Shown: positions 1 to 4,669, counted from the first letter of the stretch. The stretch: 9,021 nucleotides of DNA from CAYSGL01 sp964520985 (GCA_964520985.1 CAZFPB010000037.1:1-9021); one strand, 5' to 3'. The notes: generated from the letters alone by a model not told the origin. Program-made: numbers and translations.

Positions 1-178
1 GCCCGTGACAGAGACGACGCGGGCGCGAGAGTTGAAGTGGCTACAGACGGATCCACTTTGACCGCATGACACTTTGCGAGCGGACGATGGAGGGACCCAG
101 AAGATGGATCAGTTGGCGAAAGGCCAGGAGAAGAACTCACACCAGCCGAAAGGCGGTGAGTGCCCGACTGCGAAGACT
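1..178. other. Left-edge region without a convincing gene
   Basis: Two weak possibilities exist here. On the plus strand, frame 1 is open from the window edge to a TGA at 67-69 and could be the last 22 codons of a gene (ending DGSTLTA). On the minus strand, a GTG at 182-180 overlaps the stop of the membrane protein gene in the GTGA style used elsewhere in this window and stays open to the edge. Its product would be very Ser/Pro-rich and its third codon positions are only about half G/C, unlike the neighbouring leftward genes. I therefore do not call either as a gene. Confidence 0.4.
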
Positions 179-379
179 TCACGAGGAGCCTTCCTTTCGG
201 CACTGGCAAACCCGCTTGCTCTTCGCCTGTTCCGCAACCGCGTTGTTCTGGGACACGGCGATGCGTGCGTTTGCCCAGGTCTCAACGCAGACGATGGCCC
301 CGAAGAACAGCGCGGTGGCCGTGATGCACAGCGCCGGCAGACCGACGAAGAACCCGAAGGCGACCCAGGCCCAGGTCAC
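179..379 (-). CDS. Small membrane protein, unknown function
   Basis: This 66-aa protein starts with GTG, and the GTGA at 376-379 is shared with the stop of the upstream helix-turn-helix gene, so the two are probably co-translated. Residues 3-32 are almost entirely hydrophobic or aromatic and contain a Gly-Leu-Pro break near residue 14. This fits one long membrane segment or a short hairpin. The C-terminal half is hydrophilic, ends in a basic Cys-x-Cys-Arg-Lys stretch, and is probably cytoplasmic. There is no signal-peptidase site that I trust. I do not recognise the family. Small membrane proteins expressed next to an immunity region are sometimes superinfection-exclusion proteins, but nothing here proves that. 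High GC3 and the coupling support it being real, over the two longer plus-strand frames that cross it. Confidence 0.65.
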   Translation of the reverse strand: MTWAWVAFGFFVGLPALCITATALFFGAIVCVETWANARIAVSQNNAVAEQAKSKRVCQCRKEGSS

Positions 380-681
380 GCCGCGCTCCCTTCAACCCGC
401 GCCGCTGGCAGGTTGAACTTGTCTCGCGGCTCACGGTGCCAGTTCGTCGGGTCAACCCCTAGAACCACCCGGAACACGTCGGCCCACACCAAGCCCGGCC
501 GCCGCTCGCAATAGAGGATCTTGACAAGCGCTCCAGAACTCAGCTCCCGGCCCGTCTGCTCAAGGACAGCAGCCCGGAAGCTGGCCTGGTCAAAACCCAG
601 CCGCTCCATCGCCGCCCACGCTTGCCGGGCCCCCTCGTTGGGGTACTTGCCGAGGTGGGTGCGCCTCATCTCTATCGCCAT
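376..681 (-). CDS. Small XRE-like helix-turn-helix protein (Cro-like candidate)
   Basis: This 101-aa protein is divergent from the 245-aa repressor candidate. Residues about 29-85 have the helix spacing of a Cro/CI-type DNA-binding domain: a helix around SFRAAVLEQTG, a putative recognition segment around SSGALVKIL, then a helix followed by LGVDPTNWHREP, where a hydrophobic-Gly-Val and a Trp close the fold as in many XRE proteins. The N-terminus is basic. The assignment is by pattern only. The start at 681 has no Shine-Dalgarno, and a -35/-10 pair ends just 8 bp upstream, so the transcript may be leaderless; a second in-frame ATG lies at 669. The shared 14-bp palindrome covers its -35 box. By position it would be the Cro-like or accessory regulator of the leftward unit, but it could also be the protein that binds the palindrome. 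Confidence 0.7.
   Translation of the reverse strand: MAIEMRRTHLGKYPNEGARQAWAAMERLGFDQASFRAAVLEQTGRELSSGALVKILYCERRPGLVWADVFRVVLGVDPTNWHREPRDKFNLPAARVEGSAA
647..675 (+). promoter_or_regulatory. Possible promoter for the 245-aa repressor gene
   Basis: TTGCCG (647-652), a 17-bp spacer and CTCTAT (670-675) resemble the CACTAT-type promoters seen at the other two control points. Transcription would start near 682, giving a leader of about 45 nt that contains the palindrome and the ribosome-binding site of the repressor gene. It lies inside the start of the divergent gene. This is a weak match by eye. Confidence 0.3.
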
Positions 682-689
682 GCCCGGCC

Positions 690-718
690 ATAGTGCATCA
701 CTCTGACACTAGTGGCAA
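690..718 (-). promoter_or_regulatory. Leftward promoter of the 101-aa HTH gene
   Basis: Read on the minus strand, TTGCCA (718-713), a 17-bp spacer and CACTAT (695-690) form a sigma-70-like promoter. The start ATG is at 681, only 8 bp after the -10, so the predicted transcript has almost no leader. The -35 lies inside the operator palindrome at 704-717, in the same register as at the rightward early promoter. Confidence 0.55.
704..717. promoter_or_regulatory. Operator palindrome, copy 1 (TGACACTAGTGGCA)
   Basis: This is a 14-bp palindrome with core CACTAGTG and symmetric TG/CA ends; only position 3 breaks the symmetry with its partner base. It lies between the divergent regulator genes, covers the leftward -35, and ends just before the repressor gene's ribosome-binding site. 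The same palindrome recurs at 2195-2208. A dimeric helix-turn-helix protein is the expected binder, and autoregulation of the 245-aa gene is likely. Confidence 0.7.
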
Positions 719-727
719 GAGGAACCA

Positions 728-1465
728 GTGCCAGTCATGCAATTCCACCACGGACAGCCAGAAGGCACCATTCAGGAAATGGCACCCGACACCCTCGCGA
801 AGCGCGTGCGGCTCCGATTGGAGCAGCTCCGCCCTTTAGGCGTTTCCGCCAATAGGGCAAACGACCTGGCTGGATTTCCATCTGACGGTTACGTCAGTCG
901 GATCTCCACTGGGGCGAGGAAGAAGGTGGACCTGGGAATGTTAGAGCGCCTAGCTGCGGCGCTCCGTGTGCGGTTCGATTGGCTCGTCCGCGGCGTGGGC
1001 GACATGGACCTACCGCCCGATCCGGCCGAGGCAGCTAAGCTGCCAGAGCGCGCACTGGTTGCCCTCAGGGTTGCTGTTGGTCGCAGCAAGCCAGTAGGCG
1101 AAACCGTTGCTGCACTGGCAGCACTCGCGCGGTCATGCGAAGCGCCAAGCGAAGTCCCAACCCAAGACTGGTTGGCGTGCGTGCTTGGTGAACCGGTGAG
1201 CGAACCGGATAGCGAAGATCCTGAAGATTCGGACGTACCTCCGGAGAACCCGGACATCGACGCAACGACGATGCGGCTGGTCTACCAGGACCTAAAAGAC
1301 GCCGAAAAGTACGGCTACCCGCGAGAACTGGTCCGACATGTGCTGGCCGACCTGCGATGGCACCACAAACGCCCTCTGACCTACAGGTACGTCCTCAGCG
1401 CGGCGCGTGAGGACATCGACCTGACTCTCGAGCGAGGCGAGTGGCCGCCGAAGCGCAGCGGCTAG
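728..1465 (+). CDS. XRE-family phage repressor candidate without S24 peptidase domain
   Basis: This 245-aa protein probably acts as the immunity repressor. Residues about 22-90 form an XRE-type helix-turn-helix domain: LAKRVRLRLEQL helix 1, a recognition region near SDGYVSRISTG, then LERLAAALRVRFDWLVRGVGDM, the usual closing helix and 'LV.G.G' end. Residues 157-178 are an acidic, Pro-rich linker. Residues 180-237 form a helical domain with no LexA/S24 Ser-Lys dyad or cleavage site, so SOS self-cleavage is not expected. The GTG start at 728 is chosen because AAGAGGAA (717-724) is well placed; ATG codons at 737 and 779 are alternatives. The operator at 704-717 abuts the ribosome-binding site, which suggests autoregulation. 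The gene converges on the ImmA-like gene with overlapping stops (CTAG). Repressor identity is inferred from the domain and context. Confidence 0.78.
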   Translation: MPVMQFHHGQPEGTIQEMAPDTLAKRVRLRLEQLRPLGVSANRANDLAGFPSDGYVSRISTGARKKVDLGMLERLAAALRVRFDWLVRGVGDMDLPPDPAEAAKLPERALVALRVAVGRSKPVGETVAALAALARSCEAPSEVPTQDWLACVLGEPVSEPDSEDPEDSDVPPENPDIDATTMRLVYQDLKDAEKYGYPRELVRHVLADLRWHHKRPLTYRYVLSAAREDIDLTLERGEWPPKRSG

Positions 1466-2109
1466 GCGGCACAGAGCACGATCCGAGACTTCTCGATCCG
1501 TGTCCGGAGTAGCCCATCTGGAACACGACGAGCTCGCGCGAGTTGCTCAGGAGACTCTTCGTATGGCCAGGGCTCACCACGGAGACGGGTTCCGGCGCGT
1601 GTAACAACCGCCACCGGATCGCCGGTCGCCTCACCCAGTCTCAGCGCTGCACACGTCTCAGAGACGCCAAGGCGACCAGCAAACTCGCGCACTCCATGCC
1701 ACGGGTGAGCACGGAGCATCGCTTCGATTGCCGGCCTTGGCAGAACCAAGCAAGCCGCTAGGCGGTTCTCGCGTTCCTCTACGTCGGCGGCGCGGTAGCC
1801 CATTTCTCGCAAGAGCCAGGCGGCCACCTCATGGCTGATGCCAAACGTCACCCGTTTGTCACAAAGGCCACGACGCACCCAGATGCGTTTCCCCAGGCCG
1901 AGCCGGACCTCTCCCGGCATGGGCTTGTCTGTTTCAAGTACCTCCATGCCGAGCGCCCTGGCCAGGTGGACGATCTGCATCCCTCGCTCAGCATCCAGCC
2001 CAAAAGCCCTGTGAATTGCCACAGCTTCCCGTTCAAAGAACTCCCCTAACTTAGGCATTTGGGCAGCCTGCCCCGGGTGGCTGGGGTACGTCAACCACCG
2101 GTCGGACAT
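1462..2109 (-). CDS. ImmA/IrrE-like protein with altered zinc motif
   Basis: This 215-aa protein has the layout of ImmA/IrrE (COG2856) proteins: an N-terminal helical region with a hydrophobic segment around IVHLARALGMEVLE (residues 46-59), the zinc-site helix GISHEVAAWLL (90-100), then ERENRLAACLVLP (112-124), which corresponds to the family's E-A-N-x-F-A-A-x-L-L-x-P segment. In the family, HExxH and a downstream Glu bind zinc, and the enzyme cleaves a cognate repressor. Here the second His is Ala (H93-E94-V95-A96-A97), and the downstream EAN is one residue shorter or shifted (REN). It may therefore be catalytically weak or a non-enzymatic binding partner. ATG 2109 has no clear Shine-Dalgarno; ATG 2058 is an in-frame alternative. 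The gene is convergent with the repressor rather than in one operon with it, unlike ICEBs1 immR-immA. Confidence 0.72.
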   Translation of the reverse strand: MSDRWLTYPSHPGQAAQMPKLGEFFEREAVAIHRAFGLDAERGMQIVHLARALGMEVLETDKPMPGEVRLGLGKRIWVRRGLCDKRVTFGISHEVAAWLLREMGYRAADVEERENRLAACLVLPRPAIEAMLRAHPWHGVREFAGRLGVSETCAALRLGEATGDPVAVVTRAGTRLRGEPWPYEESPEQLARARRVPDGLLRTRIEKSRIVLCAA

Positions 2110-2145
2110 TGGGCGACCCGGCGGTCAGAGCGGACATTTGTCCGC
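2103..2145. promoter_or_regulatory. Palindrome GCGGACA-TT-TGTCCGC with a half-copy at the ImmA-like start
   Basis: A perfect inverted repeat with 7-bp arms and a 2-bp spacer occupies 2130-2145. The half-sequence CGGACATT of its left arm recurs at 2103-2110, across the ATG of the ImmA-like gene, 28 bp away. This is a candidate operator for the ImmA-like gene, different from the CACTAGTG operators. I cannot place a convincing promoter for that gene near it. Confidence 0.45.
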
Positions 2146-2169
2146 GGGGAACCACACACATCAGCCCAC

Positions 2170-2181
2170 CTGAATTTTCAG
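2170..2181. repeat. Short palindrome CTGAATTTTCAG
   Basis: This inverted repeat has 5-bp arms (CTGAA/TTCAG) around a TT centre, in the most AT-rich stretch of the control region. It could be part of a regulator site or of the leftward promoter of the ImmA-like gene. The short arms make chance a real possibility. Confidence 0.25.
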
Positions 2182-2194
2182 AAATCGACATCGG

Positions 2195-2208
2195 TGGCAC
2201 TAGTGACA
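2195..2208. promoter_or_regulatory. Operator palindrome, copy 2 (TGGCACTAGTGACA)
   Basis: This palindrome has the same CACTAGTG core and TG/CA ends as the copy at 704-717. It lies directly upstream of the rightward early promoter and is followed after 2 bp by a further half-copy. The centres of this site and the half-site are 16 bp apart, close enough for cooperative binding. Confidence 0.7.
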
Positions 2209-2209
2209 G

Positions 2210-2239
2210 TTGACACTAGATCCGTTCGTCATCCACTAT
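2210..2239 (+). promoter_or_regulatory. Rightward early promoter with embedded operator half-site
   Basis: TTGACA (2210-2215), an 18-bp spacer and CACTAT (2234-2239) form the promoter. The operator half-site TGACACTAG (2211-2219) contains the -35, so a bound repressor would block RNA polymerase directly. The first ATG follows at 2250, predicting a leader of only a few bases. The -10 is weak by consensus (3 of 6) but identical to that of the leftward promoter. Confidence 0.6.
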
Positions 2240-2249
2240 CGGGTCACGA

Positions 2250-2447
2250 ATGGCGAACCAAATCACCCTCACGGTCCTCGTCCTGACGGTCGAACTCGAC
2301 CGCGACGAACCAACGGTCGAAACCACCGGCGAAGCCGTCGCCGAGGAAATCACCACCACGCGCCCGGCTGCAGTCCGTGGTCCTGGAATCACCAAGTGCG
2401 TCGGCCAGCGAGTGCGCGAGTTCCGCGCGGTTGGAGGCGCCAAGTGA
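2250..2447 (+). CDS. First gene of the early operon, unknown 65-aa protein
   Basis: I do not recognise this protein. It begins with a strand-forming, Thr/Val/Leu-rich stretch (ITLTVLVLTVELD, residues 5-17), continues with an acidic, Thr-rich middle, and ends basic (GQRVREFRAVGGAK). The start at 2250 has no Shine-Dalgarno but lies 10 bp after the predicted -10, which suggests leaderless translation. Its stop overlaps the next gene's GTG by 4 bp (2444-2447), and a GGAGG for that gene lies inside its last codons. The overlapping frame starting at 2210 is less credible upstream of 2444 because it would begin inside the promoter. Reality rests on position and coupling rather than on homology. Confidence 0.55.
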   Translation: MANQITLTVLVLTVELDRDEPTVETTGEAVAEEITTTRPAAVRGPGITKCVGQRVREFRAVGGAK

Positions 2448-2644
2448 TCAAATTCTCAATCGGTGACCGCGTGAGCTACCGCGTGAACCCGAACTACCCG
2501 CGCTTCCCTGGTGTCGTCATCGGCGGTCTCAAGGGCCGCCCCATCACGGACGGCGAAAGCATCTACCGCGTCCGGTTCGATAACGGCGGGTCCGTGTGTG
2601 ACCTGCCTGTCGAGTACCTGCGCGACGAGCGGAGGCCACTGTGA
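2444..2644 (+). CDS. Small SH3-barrel-like protein, unknown function
   Basis: This 66-aa protein starts at GTG 2444, with GGAGG at 2433-2437 (6-bp spacing) and a GTGA overlap with the gene before. Residues 3-9 read KFSIGDRV, followed by a P-G-V-V turn and, near residue 45, YRVRFDNGG. This alternation of short strands and turns is typical of small SH3/KOW-like barrels. It ends in a charged ELR-type helix (VEYLRDERRPL). The 110-aa gene at 4906 starts with the similar FKVGDRV pattern. Such folds bind nucleic acids or proteins, but no specific role can be assigned. The longer frame from 2210 is rejected because the internal start has the only good ribosome-binding site. Confidence 0.68.
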   Translation: MIKFSIGDRVSYRVNPNYPRFPGVVIGGLKGRPITDGESIYRVRFDNGGSVCDLPVEYLRDERRPL

Positions 2645-2928
2645 CCTACCGCCACGCATTCTTCCCCGATCGCGTCGCCCCCTTCGGCATCCTCGGCCTG
2701 ACCGACTTCGAAATCGGCGCCGAGCTCGACCCGGACGACGGCGACCGCATCGTCGACTGGCGCCTGATGGTCAACGGTCTGCCGGTCCGCTGCGACGGCC
2801 CGATCGCCGACGTCATCAACGGCCTCATCAACGAGCTTGGTCTCGACGCCTTCGGTTGGCGCGACGAGATGACCAGCCGGCGTGATGCGTTTGGCGAGGC
2901 TCAGGCGGAGATGGGGGTGGGGCTGTGA
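2641..2928 (+). CDS. Unknown acidic 95-aa protein, paralogue candidate A
   Basis: No known family is recognised. GTG 2641 overlaps the previous stop (GTGA), with GGAGG at 2631-2635. The protein is acidic, with a strand-rich first half (GILGLTDFEIGAELDPDDGD, DWRLMVNGLPVRC) and a helical second half (IADVINGLINELGLDAFGWRDEM). The segment ELG-LDAFGWRDEM resembles ELGNGIDAFDFRSQI in the next gene, placed similarly after the strand-rich region, so the two may be a diverged tandem duplication. The C-terminal tail (AFGEAQAEMGVGL) partly exists to carry the G-rich ribosome-binding site of the next gene. It is small and acidic, as many phage early proteins that bind host factors are, but a role is not shown. 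Confidence 0.65.
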   Translation: MTYRHAFFPDRVAPFGILGLTDFEIGAELDPDDGDRIVDWRLMVNGLPVRCDGPIADVINGLINELGLDAFGWRDEMTSRRDAFGEAQAEMGVGL

Positions 2929-3200
2929 GTGTCCGCGAATACACGACCAACCTGACCCCAGGTGGCTCCGTGACGCTCACAATCTGCACGGTCCACGGCC
3001 AGATTCAGCCGGAGTTCTTCCTGTTCGCCGGCGACTACGAGGTCACCGAGGGCTGGCTCTATGAGCGGGTCGTCGACGAACTGGGCAACGGCATAGATGC
3101 CTTCGACTTCCGTAGCCAGATCGAAGGCTCCGAACCTGTCGACGGCTCTGGTTTCGACGAGTGCGCAGAGGACGACAGTCGCCGCGGGGTGTCGCTGTGA
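2925..3200 (+). CDS. Unknown acidic 91-aa protein, paralogue candidate B
   Basis: This protein is not recognised. It starts at GTG 2925 with a GTGA overlap and a G-rich run (2913-2922) as ribosome-binding site. The first half is strand-like (GGSVTLTICTVHG), followed by FFLFAGDYEVTEGWLYERVVDELGNGIDAFDFRSQI and a strongly acidic tail (FDECAEDDS). The ELG..(I/L)DAF.(F/W)R motif is shared with the preceding gene. There are two cysteines and one His, not in a zinc-site pattern. Coupling to both neighbours makes independent expression unlikely. Confidence 0.65.
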   Translation: MSVREYTTNLTPGGSVTLTICTVHGQIQPEFFLFAGDYEVTEGWLYERVVDELGNGIDAFDFRSQIEGSEPVDGSGFDECAEDDSRRGVSL

Positions 3201-3361
3201 CCCTCCTCCAAGCCGCCGACGCCCTCCTCCTCGAACTGGACCGCGCCGAGCAAACCCGCACGGCCGAAGAACGAGCCCGCGCCGAACGTGAGCAACGAGT
3301 GAAGGCTGGCAAGGCGCGACAGGTTGTTTGGCTGATGAAGCAGGAAGGGATGAGCAGATGA
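3197..3361 (+). CDS. Small helical, highly charged 54-aa protein
   Basis: This protein is unrecognised. It starts at GTG 3197 (GTGA overlap) and ends in an ATGA overlap with the next gene. Residues 3-50 appear to be one continuous helix with alternating acidic and basic residues (ELDRAEQTRTAEERARAERE, then RVKAGKARQVVWLMKQEG), probably a coiled coil or a helix-helix dimer. The ribosome-binding site is weak (GGGGTG), so translation probably relies on coupling to the preceding gene. The upstream extension of this frame to ATG 3161 is rejected because it lies inside the neighbour and is GC3-poor. Confidence 0.55.
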   Translation: MTLLQAADALLLELDRAEQTRTAEERARAEREQRVKAGKARQVVWLMKQEGMSR

Positions 3362-3639
3362 CCGACCGAACCATCATCGTTGACGTTGGCGACTGGGACC
3401 GCCGCGAAGTGTACCGCGGAACCAACGTGTTTCTGGCTGGGCTCGCTGCTGCTCACGCGGAACGGGACAAGCGTCGCGGGGCGATGCCGGAGAGTGTCGG
3501 CTACTGCGATCCTGACCGCTGCGACTACGCTGACGACTTCAGCAGCGACGGCCTAGCTGAGGACGTTCACGACTTTCTGGGCGGCTGCTGCGAGATCGGT
3601 TGCGCGTTCAAGAGCCGTCGCCGTCGGAGGGCAGCATGA
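3358..3639 (+). CDS. Cys-rich 93-aa protein, possible zinc-binding
   Basis: The start at ATG 3358 overlaps the previous stop (ATGA), with AGGAAGG just upstream; an earlier in-frame ATG at 3328 lies inside the neighbour. The N-terminus is strand-like (RTIIVDVGDWD), followed by a short helix (VFLAGLAAAHAERDKRR). Cysteines are at 50, 55, 77, 78 and 82, with His at 71, in the arrangement C-x4-C ... H-x5-CC-x3-C. This could hold a zinc ion, although it is not a textbook finger. The protein ends in a basic tail (KSRRRRRAA), which is suited to nucleic acid contact. The family is not recognised, and the metal-binding idea is an inference from residue spacing. Confidence 0.65.
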   Translation: MTDRTIIVDVGDWDRREVYRGTNVFLAGLAAAHAERDKRRGAMPESVGYCDPDRCDYADDFSSDGLAEDVHDFLGGCCEIGCAFKSRRRRRAA

Positions 3640-3947
3640 ACGCCGACGAAGCCCGCCTCATCTCCGCAACCAAGTGGCTCCAGGCCATCGCGGACGACAC
3701 CGAAGTTCCGTGGAAATCACGCCTGGCAGCCGGCGAACTCGTCGCTGCACTCGACGGCCGTTACTGCGATCCGCCGGACATGGCCTTGGAGTGGCTGGAA
3801 AAGCAGACCAAGCGCCGCTGCGTGATCCACAAGTCGTGGGCCATTCACGTGCAGAACACGCTGGCCGAGTTCGACGCACAGGACCGGCCGACGGTCGAAG
3901 TGCTGCCGTACTTCGTGCCGGAGTCTGAAGAGGTGAGTCGTGTCTGA
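3636..3947 (+). CDS. Unknown 103-aa protein
   Basis: ATG 3636 is supported by GGAGGG at 3626-3631 and an ATGA overlap. The product is mostly helical: ISATKWLQAIADDTE, KSRLAAGELVAALDG, DMALEWLEKQTKRRC, then HKSWAIHVQNTLAEFD, with a strand-like end VEVLPYFVPESEE. The tryptophans and alternating polarity suggest a small globular helical protein. The last residues (EEVSRV) are encoded by the ribosome-binding site of the next gene, a module repeated at 4652-4664. The family is not recognised. It overlaps the next gene by 8 bp. Confidence 0.65.
   Translation: MNADEARLISATKWLQAIADDTEVPWKSRLAAGELVAALDGRYCDPPDMALEWLEKQTKRRCVIHKSWAIHVQNTLAEFDAQDRPTVEVLPYFVPESEEVSRV
3930..3942 (+). repeat. Repeated coupling module GAGGTGAGTCGTG, copy 1
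   Basis: This 13-bp sequence contains the Shine-Dalgarno and GTG start of the next gene and encodes the Glu-Val-Ser-Arg end of the gene before. It recurs exactly at 4652-4664, and both copies are followed by NCTGA, where the upstream gene stops. Confidence 0.6.
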
Positions 3948-4374
3948 AAACTTGAGAGCGGACCTGATTGCGCAATGCCGCACACATAACCAACGGGCGG
4001 CCGTCCGCGGACTACTGAGTGTCGCTTCTGACCGAGACCTGCAGCGCTGGGAAGACCCGGAGCTGTGGACGGAACTTGGCGAACGCTGGACACACGCGAA
4101 CCCACACCGGTCATCCATGACAGGGACGTACTACGCGACGCGTGCACGGTCGGCGCTAGGCCAGACGCGCAACAAGCAGCAGCCGCGACCTCGCGTTCGC
4201 ACGGTAGACGTGTCGCGCATTGTCGACGACTTGGAGCGCGAGGAGCAAAGCCTGCGCATGTGCCTCGCAACAGCCAAGGACCGGGTTGTGAAGATCGAAG
4301 TAGACCTGGCGCGCGTGGTGGCCATCAGGACAGCGGTCGAACAGGCAGCAGGGACAGAGGCGCCCAATGTCTAA
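3940..4374 (+). CDS. Unknown 144-aa protein with C-terminal coiled coil
   Basis: This is the largest of the small early genes. GTG 3940 has GAGG at 3930-3933 and overlaps the previous stop by 8 bp. Residues 1-60 are helical with several Trp (RWEDPELWTELGERWTH). Residues 61-88 are a basic, Gln/Arg/Pro-rich linker (ARSALGQTRNKQQPRPRVR). Residues 90-136 form a long amphipathic helix (DVSRIVDDLEREEQSLRM onward) with heptad-like hydrophobic spacing, suggesting a coiled coil. It looks like a DNA- or protein-bridging protein with an oligomerising tail, but the family is not recognised. Confidence 0.65.
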   Translation: MSENLRADLIAQCRTHNQRAAVRGLLSVASDRDLQRWEDPELWTELGERWTHANPHRSSMTGTYYATRARSALGQTRNKQQPRPRVRTVDVSRIVDDLEREEQSLRMCLATAKDRVVKIEVDLARVVAIRTAVEQAAGTEAPNV

Positions 4375-4669
4375 CTTCATGACCTGGGAGCAAAAACTCC
4401 AAGCCATCCAGTCGCTCGGCAACCAACTGGTCGGCGAAGTGAAGATGCGCAAACCCGGCGACTGGTACTGCCCGGTTCCGGCAGACGTCGGCGGCAATGG
4501 GATCATTTCGACGCTGAGTGGCAATGGCCCAGACCCGATCACTGCCGTCATGGAAGCTTGGGAGCAGATCGTGAGCCTCAAACCCGGACTACATCTGCGA
4601 CTCCGCGACGGCCGCAAAGTCCGCTGGAACGGCTTCATGTTCGCGGATGTGGAGGTGAGTCGTGGCTGA
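4367..4669 (+). CDS. Unknown 100-aa protein (possible phage ABA-sandwich type)
   Basis: ATG 4367 overlaps the upstream stop by 8 bp (ATGTCTAA). After a helix (TWEQKLQAIQSLGNQLV), the product reads GDWYCPVPADVGGNGIISTLSGNG, then DPITAVMEAWEQIVS, then strands LHLRLRDGRKVRWNGFMFADVEV. The order (W-x-V strand, Gly-rich turn, a 'xP.TAV..AW' helix, then strands) resembles small phage proteins of the ABA-sandwich type, which have a helix packed on a sheet and no known activity. This is a resemblance by eye and low confidence. Its end (EVSRG) carries the second copy of the coupling module for the next gene. Confidence 0.65.
   Translation: MSNFMTWEQKLQAIQSLGNQLVGEVKMRKPGDWYCPVPADVGGNGIISTLSGNGPDPITAVMEAWEQIVSLKPGLHLRLRDGRKVRWNGFMFADVEVSRG
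4652..4664 (+). repeat. Repeated coupling module GAGGTGAGTCGTG, copy 2
   Basis: This is an exact 13-bp copy of 3930-3942 with the same function: Shine-Dalgarno plus GTG start of the next gene, encoding the EVSR end of the preceding protein, followed by the upstream stop TGA at 4667-4669. Confidence 0.6.

Noticed and set aside
1..182. Minus-strand frame beginning with a GTGA overlap and open to the window edge
   Set aside because: The product is very Ser/Pro-rich, third codon positions are only about half G/C, and nothing is recognisable. The GTGA is probably chance.
74..514. Plus-strand open frame of 146 codons (and an overlapping one at 66-416)
   Set aside because: They overlap the leftward membrane-protein and HTH genes, whose codon use and GTGA coupling are better. 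The products are Arg/Pro-rich and low-complexity.
2210..2443. Upstream part of the frame that contains the 66-aa SH3-like gene
   Set aside because: The start at 2210 is inside the -35 box, and the upstream part is low-complexity Arg/His/Pro. The internal GTG at 2444 has a good GGAGG.
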